From: Clitoria ternatea
Lineage: Eukaryota > Streptophyta > Magnoliopsida > Fabales > Fabaceae
Direction: 5' to 3'
DNA length: 64,000 bases
Assembly (NCBI GenBank): GCA_037962975.1
Contig: CM075673.1
Location: 154,214,667-154,278,666 of the forward strand
Below the pieces are notes generated by a model. It was not told where the DNA came from. It did not search any database and saw only the letters and a list, made by a program, of their open reading frames with translations. A program made the position numbers and the translations under genes. Shown in pieces: positions 47,957 through 58,623 of this stretch (within the stretch, counting starts at the first letter, position 1; every line of letters begins with the position of its first letter).

Positions 47957-49124
47957 GAATGAATGCTCATGTGAATGATGAAGATATATGTTGCGCAGAC
48001 AGTGCAACAACTCATATTATTCTCAAGAATAAGAAATATTTCTACTAGATAGTAAAACAAGAAGCAAATGTTAATACTATATCTGGTAGTATAAATATAA
48101 TTAAAGGCTCTGACAGAGCCAGTATTTTGTTACCTGGAGGAACAAAATTGCATATTGAAAATGCATTATAATCTACGAAGTCTCAAAGAAATTTATTGAG
48201 TTTTAAGGATATCTGTAGAAATGGATACCATATTGAGACCACAAATGAAGGAAATGATGAATATCTTTACATAACTAAGTTAATTTCTGATAAGAAATAT
48301 ATATTGGAAAAATTACCTTCATTTTCCTTCGGTTTGTACTATACTTATATTAGTACAATTGAAACAAATGTCATAGTAAACCAGAAGTTTACAAATAAAC
48401 ATGACTTTGTTATCTGGCATGAAAGATTAGGCCATCCTGGAACAACTATGATGCGAAAAATAGTTAAGAATTCAAATGGTCATTACTTGTCCAGCAGATA
48501 AGTTTTCCAAACTAATAATTTCTCATGTGCTGCTTGCTCTCAAGGGAAATTAATTACTCGGCCATCACCAATGAAAGTTGGGAGTAAATCACTCACATTT
48601 TTAGAGCGTATACAAGGTGATATTTGTGAACCAATACACCCTTCATGTGGACCATTTAGATATTTTATGGTTTTAATTGATGCATCAACTAGATGGTCAC
48701 ATGTTTGCTTATTGTCAACTCACAACCAGACGTTTGCGAGATTACTAGCTCAATTAATTCGTTTAAGAGCTCATTTTCCTGATTATTCAATTAAGAAAAT
48801 ATAACTTGATAATGCTGGTGAATTCACATCTCAATCATTTAATGATTATTGTATGTCTATTGGAATTGATGTTGAACATCCTGTAGCACATGTTCATACA
48901 CAAAATGGACTTGCTGAATCATTGATTAAACGTTTGAAATTGATACCATTGCTAATGAGATCAAAACTCCTAATTTCAACTTGGGGACATGCAATCTTGC
49001 ATGCGGCAGCACTTATTCGCATCAGGCTTACAAGTTATCATGAATATTCTCCTTTACAATTGGTTAATGGGAAAGAACCAAATATTTCCCATCTAAGAAT
49101 CTTTGGAAGTGCGGTATATGTTCC
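47957..49124 (+). pseudogene. Copia protease and integrase, part 1
   Basis: The protease active-site motif ADSATTHIIL lies near 47998 and is followed by a stop. The GAG-pre-integrase motif WHERLGHPG is near 48415, and the zinc-binding CAACSQGK near 48530. Integrase catalytic blocks are GDICEPIHP (first Asp), LDNAGEF (second Asp) and HTQNGLAESLIK (Glu). Stops interrupt at 48499 and 48802. The frame runs to SAVYVP where the solo LTR inserted. Confidence 0.8.
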
Positions 49125-49927
49125 TGATCTGGTCTGGATACCGGCCCCCAATCTTGTGACGTCAGAGTGGCCTCATATAAGGAAAACCGGTGTCCTGGTT
49201 CAACATTACCACACCGGATATCCGATGTCTGGCCTTCCGCTCTCATCTCACGACTGCCCCACTTATTGACTCTATAGCGGAGCGTTGTCCATTTTCACAG
49301 AACGTTTATATAACTGCTGGTTTCTCAGTCACAGCGAGATAAGAGCCCATAATAACTTATCAGCGAAGATACTGTATGTAGCAAAATATGTCACGTCAAT
49401 GGCCTCAGAAAGCAAGTGGATGTGTCAGCAGATTATACGGAAAAGGTGATTATCCTCTCTTCTTCTTAGAGGATCGTACTCTGATAATTGACCTACCCTC
49501 CTGACACATTCTGAGTGTTGAGCCACCCTGATTGACATAATGTACACGCTATCAGAGTTGGGGGACCCACCTGTACCCAACGACTCATTTTCTCACGTAC
49601 AACTACAAATAGCTCATTTCAATACACATGCATGGTATCGTTGTTCTAACTTACACTTTGTTATTACATCGCTTGAGCATTCACTGAGTTCTTACACTTT
49701 TCTAACTTGAGCGTCGGAGAATCTTCGCAGGTGGCACCACCTTTCGCCCCCCTGCAACGCGAAACGTTGGTGTGAAGGATCTCCAGGACAACAAGACCGG
49801 CCTCTCCCACTGAGAGACCGGATTAATACATCGGATACACACTGTTCCGGTGTGAAAACCCTAAAAACACCTATATTCTTGTGGCTGGTCCCACACCGGA
49901 TCCTAGACCCCGGTCCAGACCAGTTCA
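49125..49927 (+). mobile_element. Solo LTR (803 bp) of the Tat-type Ty3/gypsy family, + orientation
   Basis: It starts TGATCTGGTCTGGATACC and ends CCAGACCAGTTCA, the reverse complement of the LTRs at 50295 and 61262 along its full length. A perfect 5-bp duplication GTTCC lies at 49120-49124 and 49928-49932. The orientation is opposite to the full-length element 370 bp away, so it is an independent insertion. Its TATA position reads CTACAAATAG, a likely loss of the TATA box (CTATAAATAG in the intact LTR). Confidence 0.95.
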
Positions 49928-49932
49928 GTTCC

Positions 49933-50289
49933 TATCTCCCCTCCATAACGCACTAAGATGGGACCTCAAAGAAGGTTAGGAATATATGTTGGATATGAAA
50001 GTTTGTCTATAATAAAATATCTTGAACCCTTAACAGGTGATTTATTTATAGCTCGTTTTGCTGATTTTCATTTTGATGAATCTGTTTTTCCACCATTAGG
50101 GAAAAAAATAAACAGTTGGATAAAAGGATCAGTTGGAATGAGGTATCTCTATCACATCTTGATCCTCGAACAAAGCAATCTGAACTAGAAGTTCAGAAAA
50201 TAATTAGTTTGCAAAATTTAGCAAACCAATTACCGAATGTATTTACTGATCCAAAAAGAGGGACTAAGTCACATATACCAGCTGTTAAT
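49933..50289 (+). pseudogene. Copia integrase C-terminal part, between two insertions
   Basis: It continues ISPP, a stop, then MGPQRRLGIYVGYES, the conserved C-terminal integrase segment, and FADFHFDESVFPPLG. A frameshift near 50120 leads to WNEVSLSHLDPRTKQSE and HIPAVNT, where the full-length element inserted. Confidence 0.8.
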
Positions 50290-50294
50290 ACCCT

Positions 50295-51094
50295 TGAACT
50301 GGTCTGGACCGGGGTCTAGGATCCGGTATGGGACCAGCCACAAGAATATGGGTGTTTTAAGGTTTGCACACTGGTACTGAGAGTATCCGGTGTAGTAATC
50401 CGGCCTCTCAGTGGGAGAGACCGGTCTTGTTGTCCTGGAGATCCTTCACACCAACGTTTCGCGTTGAAGGGGGGCGAAAGGTGGTGCCACCTGCGAAGAT
50501 TCTCCGACGCTCAAGTTAGAAGAGTGTAAGAACTCAATAAATGCTCAAGCGATACAATAGTAAAGAGTGAGTAAGGACAACGTCACCTTGCATGTGTGCA
50601 GAAATGAGCTATTTATAGTTGAACGTAAGAAATGAGTCGTTGGATACAGGTGGGACCCTTAGTTCTGATAGCGTGTGAATTGTGTCAATCAAGGTGGCTC
50701 AACACTCAGAATGTGTCATGAGGGTAGGTCAATTACCAGTGTACGATCCTATGGGAAGGATGGAGGATAATCACTTTTCCGCATAATCCGCTGACACATG
50801 TACTTGCTCTCTGAGGCCATTGACGTGACATATTTTGCTACATAGAGTGTCTTCGCTGATAAGTTATTAAGAACTCTTATCTTGCTGTGACTGGGAGACT
50901 AACAGCTATATAGACGTTCAATGAGAATGAACGATCATCCGTTGTGGAGAAAGCAAGTGGAACGGCTGATGTGGTAAGAGTGGAACGAGGGATATCGGAT
51001 ATCCGATGTGGCGCTGCTAGGCCATGACACCGGTTCTCCTTATATGAGATCGTCCTGACGTCATGACATTGGGGCCGGTATCCAGACCGGATCA
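50295..51094 (-). repeat. 3' LTR of the Tat-type element (800 bp)
   Basis: TGAACTGGTC...CCGGATCA on the + strand. It is identical in length to its partner at 61262-62061 and differs from it by about seven transitions, several of them at CpG sites (for example CACTGG against CACCGG). Confidence 0.96.
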
Positions 51095-51104
51095 TCTGTC
51101 CCCT
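51095..51104 (-). other. Polypurine tract
   Basis: The - strand reads AGGGGACAGA directly against the 3' LTR, the normal position and composition for plus-strand priming. Confidence 0.75.
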
Positions 51105-51598
51105 AGCTTGTATGAGGGACTGTTAAGTTGCTCATATGAGCTACATAACCCTTGAGAAGTCTGGATGCCGGTGGTACGTTCTGGAAATTCTTTGGAAGTT
51201 CTGTGGCATCCGTTCTAACAACTGAGTGACCGCTCTTTTTATGCTATGTACAACGGATTCAGACAGCGTAAAATAATGAGGGAAATCCCAAGAGTCTTTG
51301 GGAATCAAAACCCTTGGTATTCGAAGAGTGGTTAAAATGCATTAAATGCGTCTGGAATGATTGGACATTAAATGCACCTTTTACACACGAGCCATCATTT
51401 CCCAAGAGTATAACCGTCGATTGGGCTTATTGGGCCTGGATTCAAACTGATGGGGGCCCATTTTGTAAAAACACTTGCTGAAACGTTACCATTTTCGCGC
51501 TCAAACGCGACGAAACGACAGAGTCGTTTGATTTCGAAGGGTTGTGTTTTGAAGCAAGCGTTGTGACTTTCGACAGGGCACTGTGCCTCCTCGTTACC

Positions 51599-51606
51599 TA
51601 TAAAAG
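51599..51606 (+). promoter_or_regulatory. TATA box of the antisense gene inside the Tat element
   Basis: TATAAAAG, a near-perfect plant TATA box, lies on the + strand about 180 bp before the first ATG (51777) and 280 bp before the ATG opening the long frame (51877). Confidence 0.6.
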
Positions 51607-51776
51607 GGACTCTTAACAAATTTGGGAATTCACCTTTGTCTTTAAGCTTAGTAAACCTCTGCTCAAATTTCTTGGAGATTTCTTTGCTGTCTTCGAACTT
51701 CACCAAGTTCCTCCTCCTTTTAGGTAACCTCCCTTTCCTTCATCTCCCTACAATTTTTATTCATTCTACTTCCACC

Positions 51777-54466
51777 ATGCGCCCTGGAGCAGGCAACGCT
51801 GGTCCTTCAAACAGGGGGAATTTTAGCTCTCGCGCCCCCTAGCCACCATGGTGGGAGGATCCCAGTGAATCTTCCTATGGCTGGGCTTCGTCGCTCAGAG
51901 AGAGCTGAAGCTTCTTCCTCACGAGTGTCTTCTACTCAACATCGCTCTGAGGTTCCCCTTGACTCGAGGGCTACCAGCCGCTCTGATGAAGGGTCAAGTG
52001 CTGTAGGTTATGTCTCTGACGATGTTGCTTTTTACCACAGCACGTACGCGTTCCATCGTGCATCCACAACCATGGAGATTCCGGGGTCTGGAAAAACGTT
52101 AGTTCTTCGTACCGCTGAAGGGTGTGTCAATATTGTGTCACACCGGCTCAACTGGGAAAAACTCAACAGGAAAAGACCGTACTGCTGGGTGGAAGAGGAA
52201 TTCCTGGAGATTCCCTCGCATCACGCGAGTGAGGAAGAACGCACGGTCTCTCTCCGTTGCAAGATCTACTCCGACAAGAAGTACAAAGCACGCTATGCTG
52301 TGCTGGCACCGCATCCCTCTGAGCGAGTGTGCCACGTCGTCCCTGATGAGAGGTCGGTCTATATGTACGACTTCGTGTTTCTAAAGTTAGGGGTGCGCTT
52401 CCCTATGACGGAATTCCAGATGGCCGTCCTGCGTTTCCTGGACTGTGCTCCTACTCAGCTGCATCCCAACGGTTGGGGTCTAGTATGAGCTCTCGAAATT
52501 CTGGAAGAGCATTTCAACTTCTCCGCCACTGTGGCCAAGCTGTTCCATTATTGCCAAGTGGTCCGCCGTGCTAATAAGAAGGGCGGCCTTGGGTTCATAA
52601 CACTCCGTTGTGACTCAAGGGTGATAAACTTCAAATCATACACGGAATTCGCGAAGGTAGATGGGCGCTCTTTCAAGCATTACTACACACGGGTTCGTAT
52701 TCAGCCCAATAAGCCGGTCTTCTGGCGTAACAAGGAGGGATTCACCAAGTTTCCTCTTAGTTGGACGCACGAGCATTTTCTACTCATGAGCCGTGCTTAC
52801 TACACCGATGAGAGTGAGCTTTCTTCTCATTCCGTTGAGGTTTTGAGCGCCATGCAGACGGCCGCAAAGACCCTTAAAGGATTCTCCTGCAAACTCCTCC
52901 TGGCAGAGGACGACGTCCGAACCACCTATCTCCGTAATATCCGCCCTTACTATATTTGTGCTAAGCATTTATTCCGTTCTGATTATTTTCTTCTCATGTG
53001 CTAACTCAATTTCTCTTGTTTTGCAGAACAAATCGAAAAAGCTTGCCCCGAGATGTTGTCTCTAAAGACCATGATGGCTGATGATGATTCCTCCTCTGAG
53101 GAGAATGAGATTCAGGCGAAGAGGAACGCCACCAAAGCCCCACTCATTCCCCTGACCTCTGCAGTGGGTGAGGAGATTCCTCTTCTTGACGAGGAAGAAA
53201 TGGAAAAACAAGCAGAGGCCACTGGGGCGGGCGATGAGGAGGCCGTCCCAGAGAAGAAGAAAAAGAGGCACCTTGTTAAAAAAGCAGATCAGGAAGAGCC
53301 CTCTTCTAGTGACCCCGCGAAGAAGCGTCAGAAGACATTTGAAGAGTCAGGGATGAAGAAGGATAAAGGGAAGAAGTCCGTTTCTGACTCTCCTACCCCT
53401 TCTTCACAAAACGCTTCTGAGCCGGACTCCGGGAACGGTCCTCCTCCGGCATTTGACCCTCCACGCGATTCCTTCCTCTCCCCATACTTATGGTTTCAGG
53501 GGTCCATGCCCCCCACTCTTCCAAAGGCACGGTATTGCCTCCGCCCCTCCCTCGACGCTGCTGGGGTTCGAGGTGCTTGTAAGGCCGGGCGTTGGCAGCT
53601 AGATGAACTGTCCGGCCTCCTTGATTCCCTGAGCAAAAAGGCAGATTATATGGAGCAGGTTGAAAAGCTCGAAACCGAACTCGCGGTGAAGGAGACATGG
53701 GCGGCCAAACAAGCTGAGACTTATAGAGGTGTGGAAGCTGAATTGAAGAAGACCAAGGAAACACTTCAGAGGAAGACAGAGGAGGCGAGCCAAGTTCACT
53801 TTGCCAACAAGGCTCTAGAACGGCAGGTTGCTGAACTTCAAAGCAGAATAAATCCATTCCCCTCCTCGAAGAAGAACTACAATTGGAGAAGAAGAGATCG
53901 GCCAAGCTTGCTGACGATCTCAAAATTATGGAGGACGGTCACAACAAAAGCCTTGGGGAATGGGAGGCCCTTCGGAAGGAGATGCAGGCCCAAATTGAAG
54001 AACTCAAGAAGGGGGTGCGAGCACTGGGCCGTCGGAAGAGGATTTTGCCAAGCTTCAGAGGAAATTAACTACTGCTAAGGCCAAGGCTGCCAAAGCCTTG
54101 GAAATATGCAAAAATGTGGCGTACGAATCCCTTGGCCTAGCCCTCCGTCAAGTTTATTATCGCAACCCTGGTGTGAAGCTTAGTCTGTACGGATTGGATC
54201 CGTTCTTCGAATTCCACGGGGGGAAACTTGTCGAGGTACATCAGGATGGCTCGTACCATGAACCTCGTGAATCTCTTTATGAACTGCCTCCTCTTCCAGA
54301 GGGTCAAAGCATGGAGCCAACACCGTCCACTCCTGCCCCTGAAGCTGAGACTCAGGAGGGTGCTCAAATTGGAGCAGAGGCCAGAATGGATGGGGCTCAG
54401 ATTGAAAGGATCGGAGGGGAGAGGATGGAAGTGCCTACTGCAGAGGATCACCCACCTGCTCCTTAA
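51777..54466 (+). pseudogene. Antisense extra gene of the Tat element, spliced, damaged
   Basis: It runs on the strand opposite to gag-pol. The main frame opens at ATG 51877 (MAGLRRSERAEASSSR); an upstream ATG at 51777 starts a short out-of-frame peptide. A globular part (RPYCWVEEEFLEIP, FMYDF-like YMYDFVFLKLGVRFP, FRFLDCAPTQLHPNGW-type motifs) is followed by EHFNFSATVAKLFHYCQV and KGGLGFITL. An intron at 52934-53026 has donor GTAATA, branch-site-like GCTAACT and acceptor TTTTGCAG. Removing it skips a stop and keeps the frame. A highly charged, Lys/Glu-rich part and coiled coil (about 53650-54060) follow, then an end near 54466. Breaks: TGA at 52486, frameshifts near 53850-53870 and 54015-54040. 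It resembles the putative transposon proteins reported as extra ORFs in Tat elements; function unknown. Confidence 0.7.
52934..53026 (+). other. Predicted 93-bp intron in the antisense gene
   Basis: Donor C|GTAATAT, branch-point-like CTAAC at 53001-53005 and acceptor TCTTGTTTTGCAG|AA. Splicing joins codon position 1 to positions 2-3 (making a Gln codon), removes the TAA at 53002-53004 and leaves the downstream frame open. Confidence 0.6.
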
Positions 54467-54549
54467 TTTATGCTTTCATTAATGGCTGTGTACTGGGGTC
54501 AGCTCCAGCTTTGACTACTTTGTGCCCCGCATAATTTCTTATTTTTGGA

Positions 54550-54556
54550 AATAAAG
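54550..54556 (+). terminator. Polyadenylation signal of the antisense gene
   Basis: AATAAAG follows about 85 bp after the frame's end at 54466, in a T-rich context (TTTCTTATTTTTGG before and TTTACTTTTGC after). Confidence 0.5.
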
Positions 54557-55738
54557 TTTACTTTTGCTTTCCTTCAACTGCTTGCGTCAAATGTATGATT
54601 GTTGGATAACTTAGTGCTATACACAACACTTTATTGTTTCCAATGCTTTGTGAATCCGTTCTGTGTGGCTATATTGCTGTTTAAAGCGTTCTTATCTCAT
54701 CGGATTAAGATAATAAATTGCAACAAATAAGCGACAATTAAGTTAAAGTATGCCCTGTCCCCAAGTATAAGTACATTGGGAGGGGAAATTTCATCGTAAG
54801 AATTACCTTTAACTTCTTAACAAGCTTGAAAGGTTCATCTGACCTCAAAGATGTAGAGCGGATACATGAACGTTCAACCGCTCTGTAATGAATATTTCAA
54901 GGTCGAGGACGGAGGTTGCCTTTGAAGTCCGGTACAGCCTTGCAAAGGGTAAGTTTTACACCCTTTCTCTCGAGGTTCGGTTCGGTCCTACAACTCAAGT
55001 CTTCACACGGTGTTCGGTTCGATCCTACTAACCGTACTTGGAGTTCCGGTGTAATCCTACAATCCAAGCCTTCAACACGGGGTTCGGATCAGGGCTAATC
55101 CTGACCCTACTGCGCCCGTTACTCGGGGTTCAGCGTGGTTTTCTGGATGAACCAGCCTACTGCGCCCAAGCTTTCGCATGGGGTTCGGTTTGTGGCCTTG
55201 AAAAAGGACCAGCCCTATAACCCATGTTGTCTTCGAATGGGGTTCGGTTTGTGGCCTTGAAAAAGGACCAGCCCTACAACCCATGTTGTCTTCGAATGGG
55301 GTTTGGTTTGTGGCCTTGAAAAAGGACCAGCCCTACAACCCATGTTGTCTTCGAATGGGGTTCGGTTTATGGCCTTGAAAAAGGACTAGCCCTACAACCC
55401 ATTCTACCTCGAGGAGTTACATCATCAATACACAAATGTGTGATTGAGATCATCCGTCCTGAGGGGTCTTCATCAATCCCTCGAGGAGTTACATCGTCAA
55501 CTACAGAATTGGTAGTTGAGTTCATCCGTCCTGAGGTGTATGCGTACTAAGCTACAGCTACAAACCACGACATGTAAAAGAAGTGAGAGTGATAAGGCAA
55601 TCAAACTGTATTCTCATTAAGATTGAAAGTACATTACAAAGAGAGCGTAGTTGGGGTCATGCCTCGTTAAAACCTTCTTGAGAAAACCCAATGGGAAAAA
55701 ACCCAAGTAAGGAAAAAGAGTACATGCCGCCTTACCAA
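54557..55738 (-). other. Non-coding 3' region of the Tat element
   Basis: It lies between the integrase end and the antisense gene. It contains GGTTCGGTTC-type words, the 59-bp tandem array and, at 55400-55530, a doubled block (CCTCGAGGAGTTACATC and CATCCGTCCTGAGG, each twice about 75 bp apart). Confidence 0.6.
55180..55401 (-). repeat. 59-bp tandem repeat, about 3.7 copies
   Basis: GGGGTTCGGTTTGTGGCCTT and the rest of the unit start at 55180, 55239, 55298 and 55357, with an exact 59-bp period and only a few substitutions between copies. Such arrays near the 3' untranslated region are common in Tat/Ogre elements. Confidence 0.92.
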
Positions 55739-57238
55739 CTAGCTGTAATAAACACGTAAGTTCTGAGTGTTCCATTTGTTACGGATTGGAGTTCCATCAA
55801 GTTCTTCCAACCGGTATGACCCTTTTCCGGTCACCTCAGAAACTCTGTAGGGGCCTTCCCACGTCGGCGCTAGCTTTCCTTGGTGAGCGAATTTATTCCC
55901 CACACTCGCCTTCCTCAAAACAAGATCTCCGGTGTTGAAAGCTCTGTATTGGACACGTTTATTATACCGGAGAGCTGCCTTTACTTTTACTTCCTGGTCT
56001 CTGATGAAGGCCTTTTCCCTTAACTCCTGGAGAACGTCCAGCTCTGACGCTAGATTGGCATTGTTGTCTTCAGCTGAAAAATACTCTACACGGGCCGATC
56101 TTGTTTGCAGCTCCACTGGGATCATTGCCTCAACCCCATATGTCAACCGATATAGGGATTCGTTAGTGGAAGAGTGAGGCGTAGTGCGGTATGCCCATAA
56201 AACATGGCACAGCTGATCAGTCCATCCTCCCTTTGCTTCTCCCAAGCGCTTCTTCAACCCCTTTAGCATTTCTCGATTGGCTACCTCCGCTTGGCCATTG
56301 GTCTGAGGGTGTTCGACAGACGAAAATATCTGGATTGTCCCCAGTCCTTCAAGCAAATCTGTGAACTTCTTGTCTGTGAACTGGGTGCCGTTGTCAGTCA
56401 CAATCCGCCCTGGCACCCCGAATCGAGCTATGATATTTTCATACACGAAATGCCTTGTTCGCGCAGAAGTAATGTGCACTACTGGCTCAGCTTCGATCCA
56501 CTTGGTGAAGTAATCTACCCCCACAATTAGATATTTGACACCTCCTGGCGCAGTGGGGAACGGGCCCAAAATATCAAGGCCCCACTGGTAAAACGGCCAA
56601 GGTACAACGGACGAGGAAAGCTCTTGGGCCGGTGTATGGTGGAGGTTGGAAAATCTTTGACAAGCATCGCATTTCTTAACAAAATCTGCAGAGTCTTGCT
56701 TCACGGTGGGCCACCAATATCCAGCCCTGAGGACCTTTCTCATTAAGCTTTGACCCCCAGCATGGTGCCCGCACTGCCCCTCATGCACTTCCTCCAGGAC
56801 TGCTTGAACTTCATCTTCTCTCAAACATAAAAGATATGGGACAGAAAATCCCCTTTTGTAGAGAACACCATCAACCATAGTGAAATATGGCAGCTCCCTT
56901 TTCACTCGTCTCCTCTCCTTTTCATCAGTGGGGAGTTGTCCATCTGCCAGGTAGCGAATATAGGGGATAACCCAAGAATTCTCATAAGGATAGCTCACTA
57001 TTACAGCATTCAGAGAAGGGTACAGAGGGATGCTAGGTGATGTCAAGGTGCTTTGAACCACCGTCATTGTGCTACCGGGCTGCTTTATACTTGCAAGTCT
57101 TGACAAAATATCCGCTCTGGTGTTCTCCTCTCTAGGCACATGCTTGAACTCTAGAACTTCAAACCTTCCCTTCAATTCATTCACGCAGTTCAAGTATAAC
57201 TGAAGTTGTGGCTCTCTAACTTGGTATTCCCCCTGGAT
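55739..57238 (-). pseudogene. Tat pol: second RNase H C-terminal end and integrase
   Basis: The frame 57193-55739 is open for 484 residues. It starts with the end of the second RNase H-like domain (FKHVPREENTRADILSRLA). The integrase has an HHCC zinc-binding motif (HEGQCGHHAGG...CDACQRF). Its catalytic core shows Asp in GLDILGPF, Asp in VTDNGTQF and Glu in PQTNGQAEVAN. A C-terminal domain follows (LAPTWEGPYRVSEVTGKGSYRL) without a chromodomain. All three catalytic residues are present, so this part looks able to fold. It is cut off from the rest of pol by the TAG at about 57239-57241. Confidence 0.9.
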
Positions 57239-58623
57239 CTACGAAATCACCAACTGTGAGTCGCTACACAACGTGAATGCTGACGCTCCGATGTCAAGCG
57301 CCGCTCGGAGACCGGCCAGACATGCCTCGTATTCAGCTTGGTTATTGGAGGTCTTGAAATTGAATCAGAGGGAAATTTCTAAGTGCACACCATCATCACT
57401 TTCCACCACAACACCTGCACCACAGCCTTTACTATTCGACGATCCATCAACATAGATGGTCCAATATGCTCGAGGCGTGGCTGGGTCCGCCCCAGTCATC
57501 TCCACAACAAAATCAGCCAACACTTGCGCCTTAATGGCCCCTCGAGGCTCGTAAGAAATTTCAAATTCAGACAACTCAATGGACCACTTGATCATCCTTC
57601 CAGCGAGGTCTGGTTTGCTAAGCACTGAGCGGAAAGGCAGATCCGTTCTCACCAACACTGGATGCGCGTGAAAATAGGGCCTTAACCGTCGTGACGCCCA
57701 CACAACTGCCAGGGCGGCTTTCTCAATCTTCTGATACCTTCCTTCCGCCCCTTGGAGCGTCTTACTAGTAAAGTACACCGGCCTCTGCCCTTCGGCAGTT
57801 TCTTTAACCAAAGCCACACCTAGGGCTTCATCAGAAATTGCCAAATACAAGATCAAAGTCTCACCAGGGTCAGGCTTAACTAAAATTGGTGGACTTGAGA
57901 GAACGGCCTTAAGCTGTTGGAAGGCTTGTTCTTTCTCCTCTCCCCATTCAAAACTTTTGTGCTTCTTCAACGCCTTATACAAGGGGAGGGATCTGTGTGC
58001 CATCTTGGGCATGAACCGAGCTAGAGCGGCTACTTTCCCATTCAACGATTGGACCTCCCTCAAACTCTTAGGGCTCTGCATGTCCAGAATTGCCTGACAC
58101 TTCCCAGGGTTAGCCTCAATGCCCCGTTGGGTTAACATGAATCCCAAGAATTTCCCTGTTGGAACGGCAAAGGTGCACTTCAAGGGGTTCAGCCTTATGT
58201 TGTACTGTCACAACCTAGTGAAAACTTGGCGCAGGTCTTCAATGTGGTCTCCTCCAGCGGGCGTTTTGGCTATAATATCATCGATATAGACTTTAACCAA
58301 CCTGGTGTGCATCCCTTCAAAGACTTTGTTAATCATGCGCTGAAAGGTAGCGCCAGCATTCTTCAATCCAAATGGCATAACGGTGTAGCAGAACACACCG
58401 CGGTCATTGACGAAGGCCGTCTTCTCTTGGTCTCCTTCCCATATCGGAATCTGGTTGTACCCAGAATAAGCATCCATGAAACTAAGGTATTGGTAACCAG
58501 ATGAGTCATCTACCATGCGATCAATGTTCGGCAGGGGATATGGGTCTTTGGGGTAGCAACGGTTTAGATCCACATAATCTGTGCACATCCTCCATTTTCC
58601 ATTAGCTTTCTGCACCATAACTA
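57239..58623 (-). pseudogene. Tat pol: reverse transcriptase, RNase H and second RNase H-like domain
   Basis: The frame from about 58623 carries RT motifs MVQKANGKWRMCTDYVDLN, FMDAYSGYNQI, VMPFGLKNAGATFQRM and the catalytic VYIDDI. After a TGA at 58208-58210 the same frame continues: LGFMLTQRGIEANPGK, then the RNase H (YFTSKTLQGAEGRYQKIEK, LRPYFHAHPVLVRTD). A second RNase H-like domain starts AYWTIYVDGSSNSKGCGAG. TGA at 57365-57367 and TAG at about 57239 interrupt it. All three stops are explained by single C-to-T changes (CGA to TGA, CAG to TAG). Duplicate RNase H is the mark of the Tat lineage. Confidence 0.9.

Noticed and set aside
53393..53923. 176-residue - strand frame opposite the antisense gene
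   Set aside because: Shadow of the charged, purine-rich coding strand (Ser/Arg/Pro-rich). No domain, and it is outside the gag-pol order.
55180..55401. CRISPR-like or satellite array
   Set aside because: The unit repeats head to tail with no unique spacers; it is a short minisatellite within a retrotransposon.
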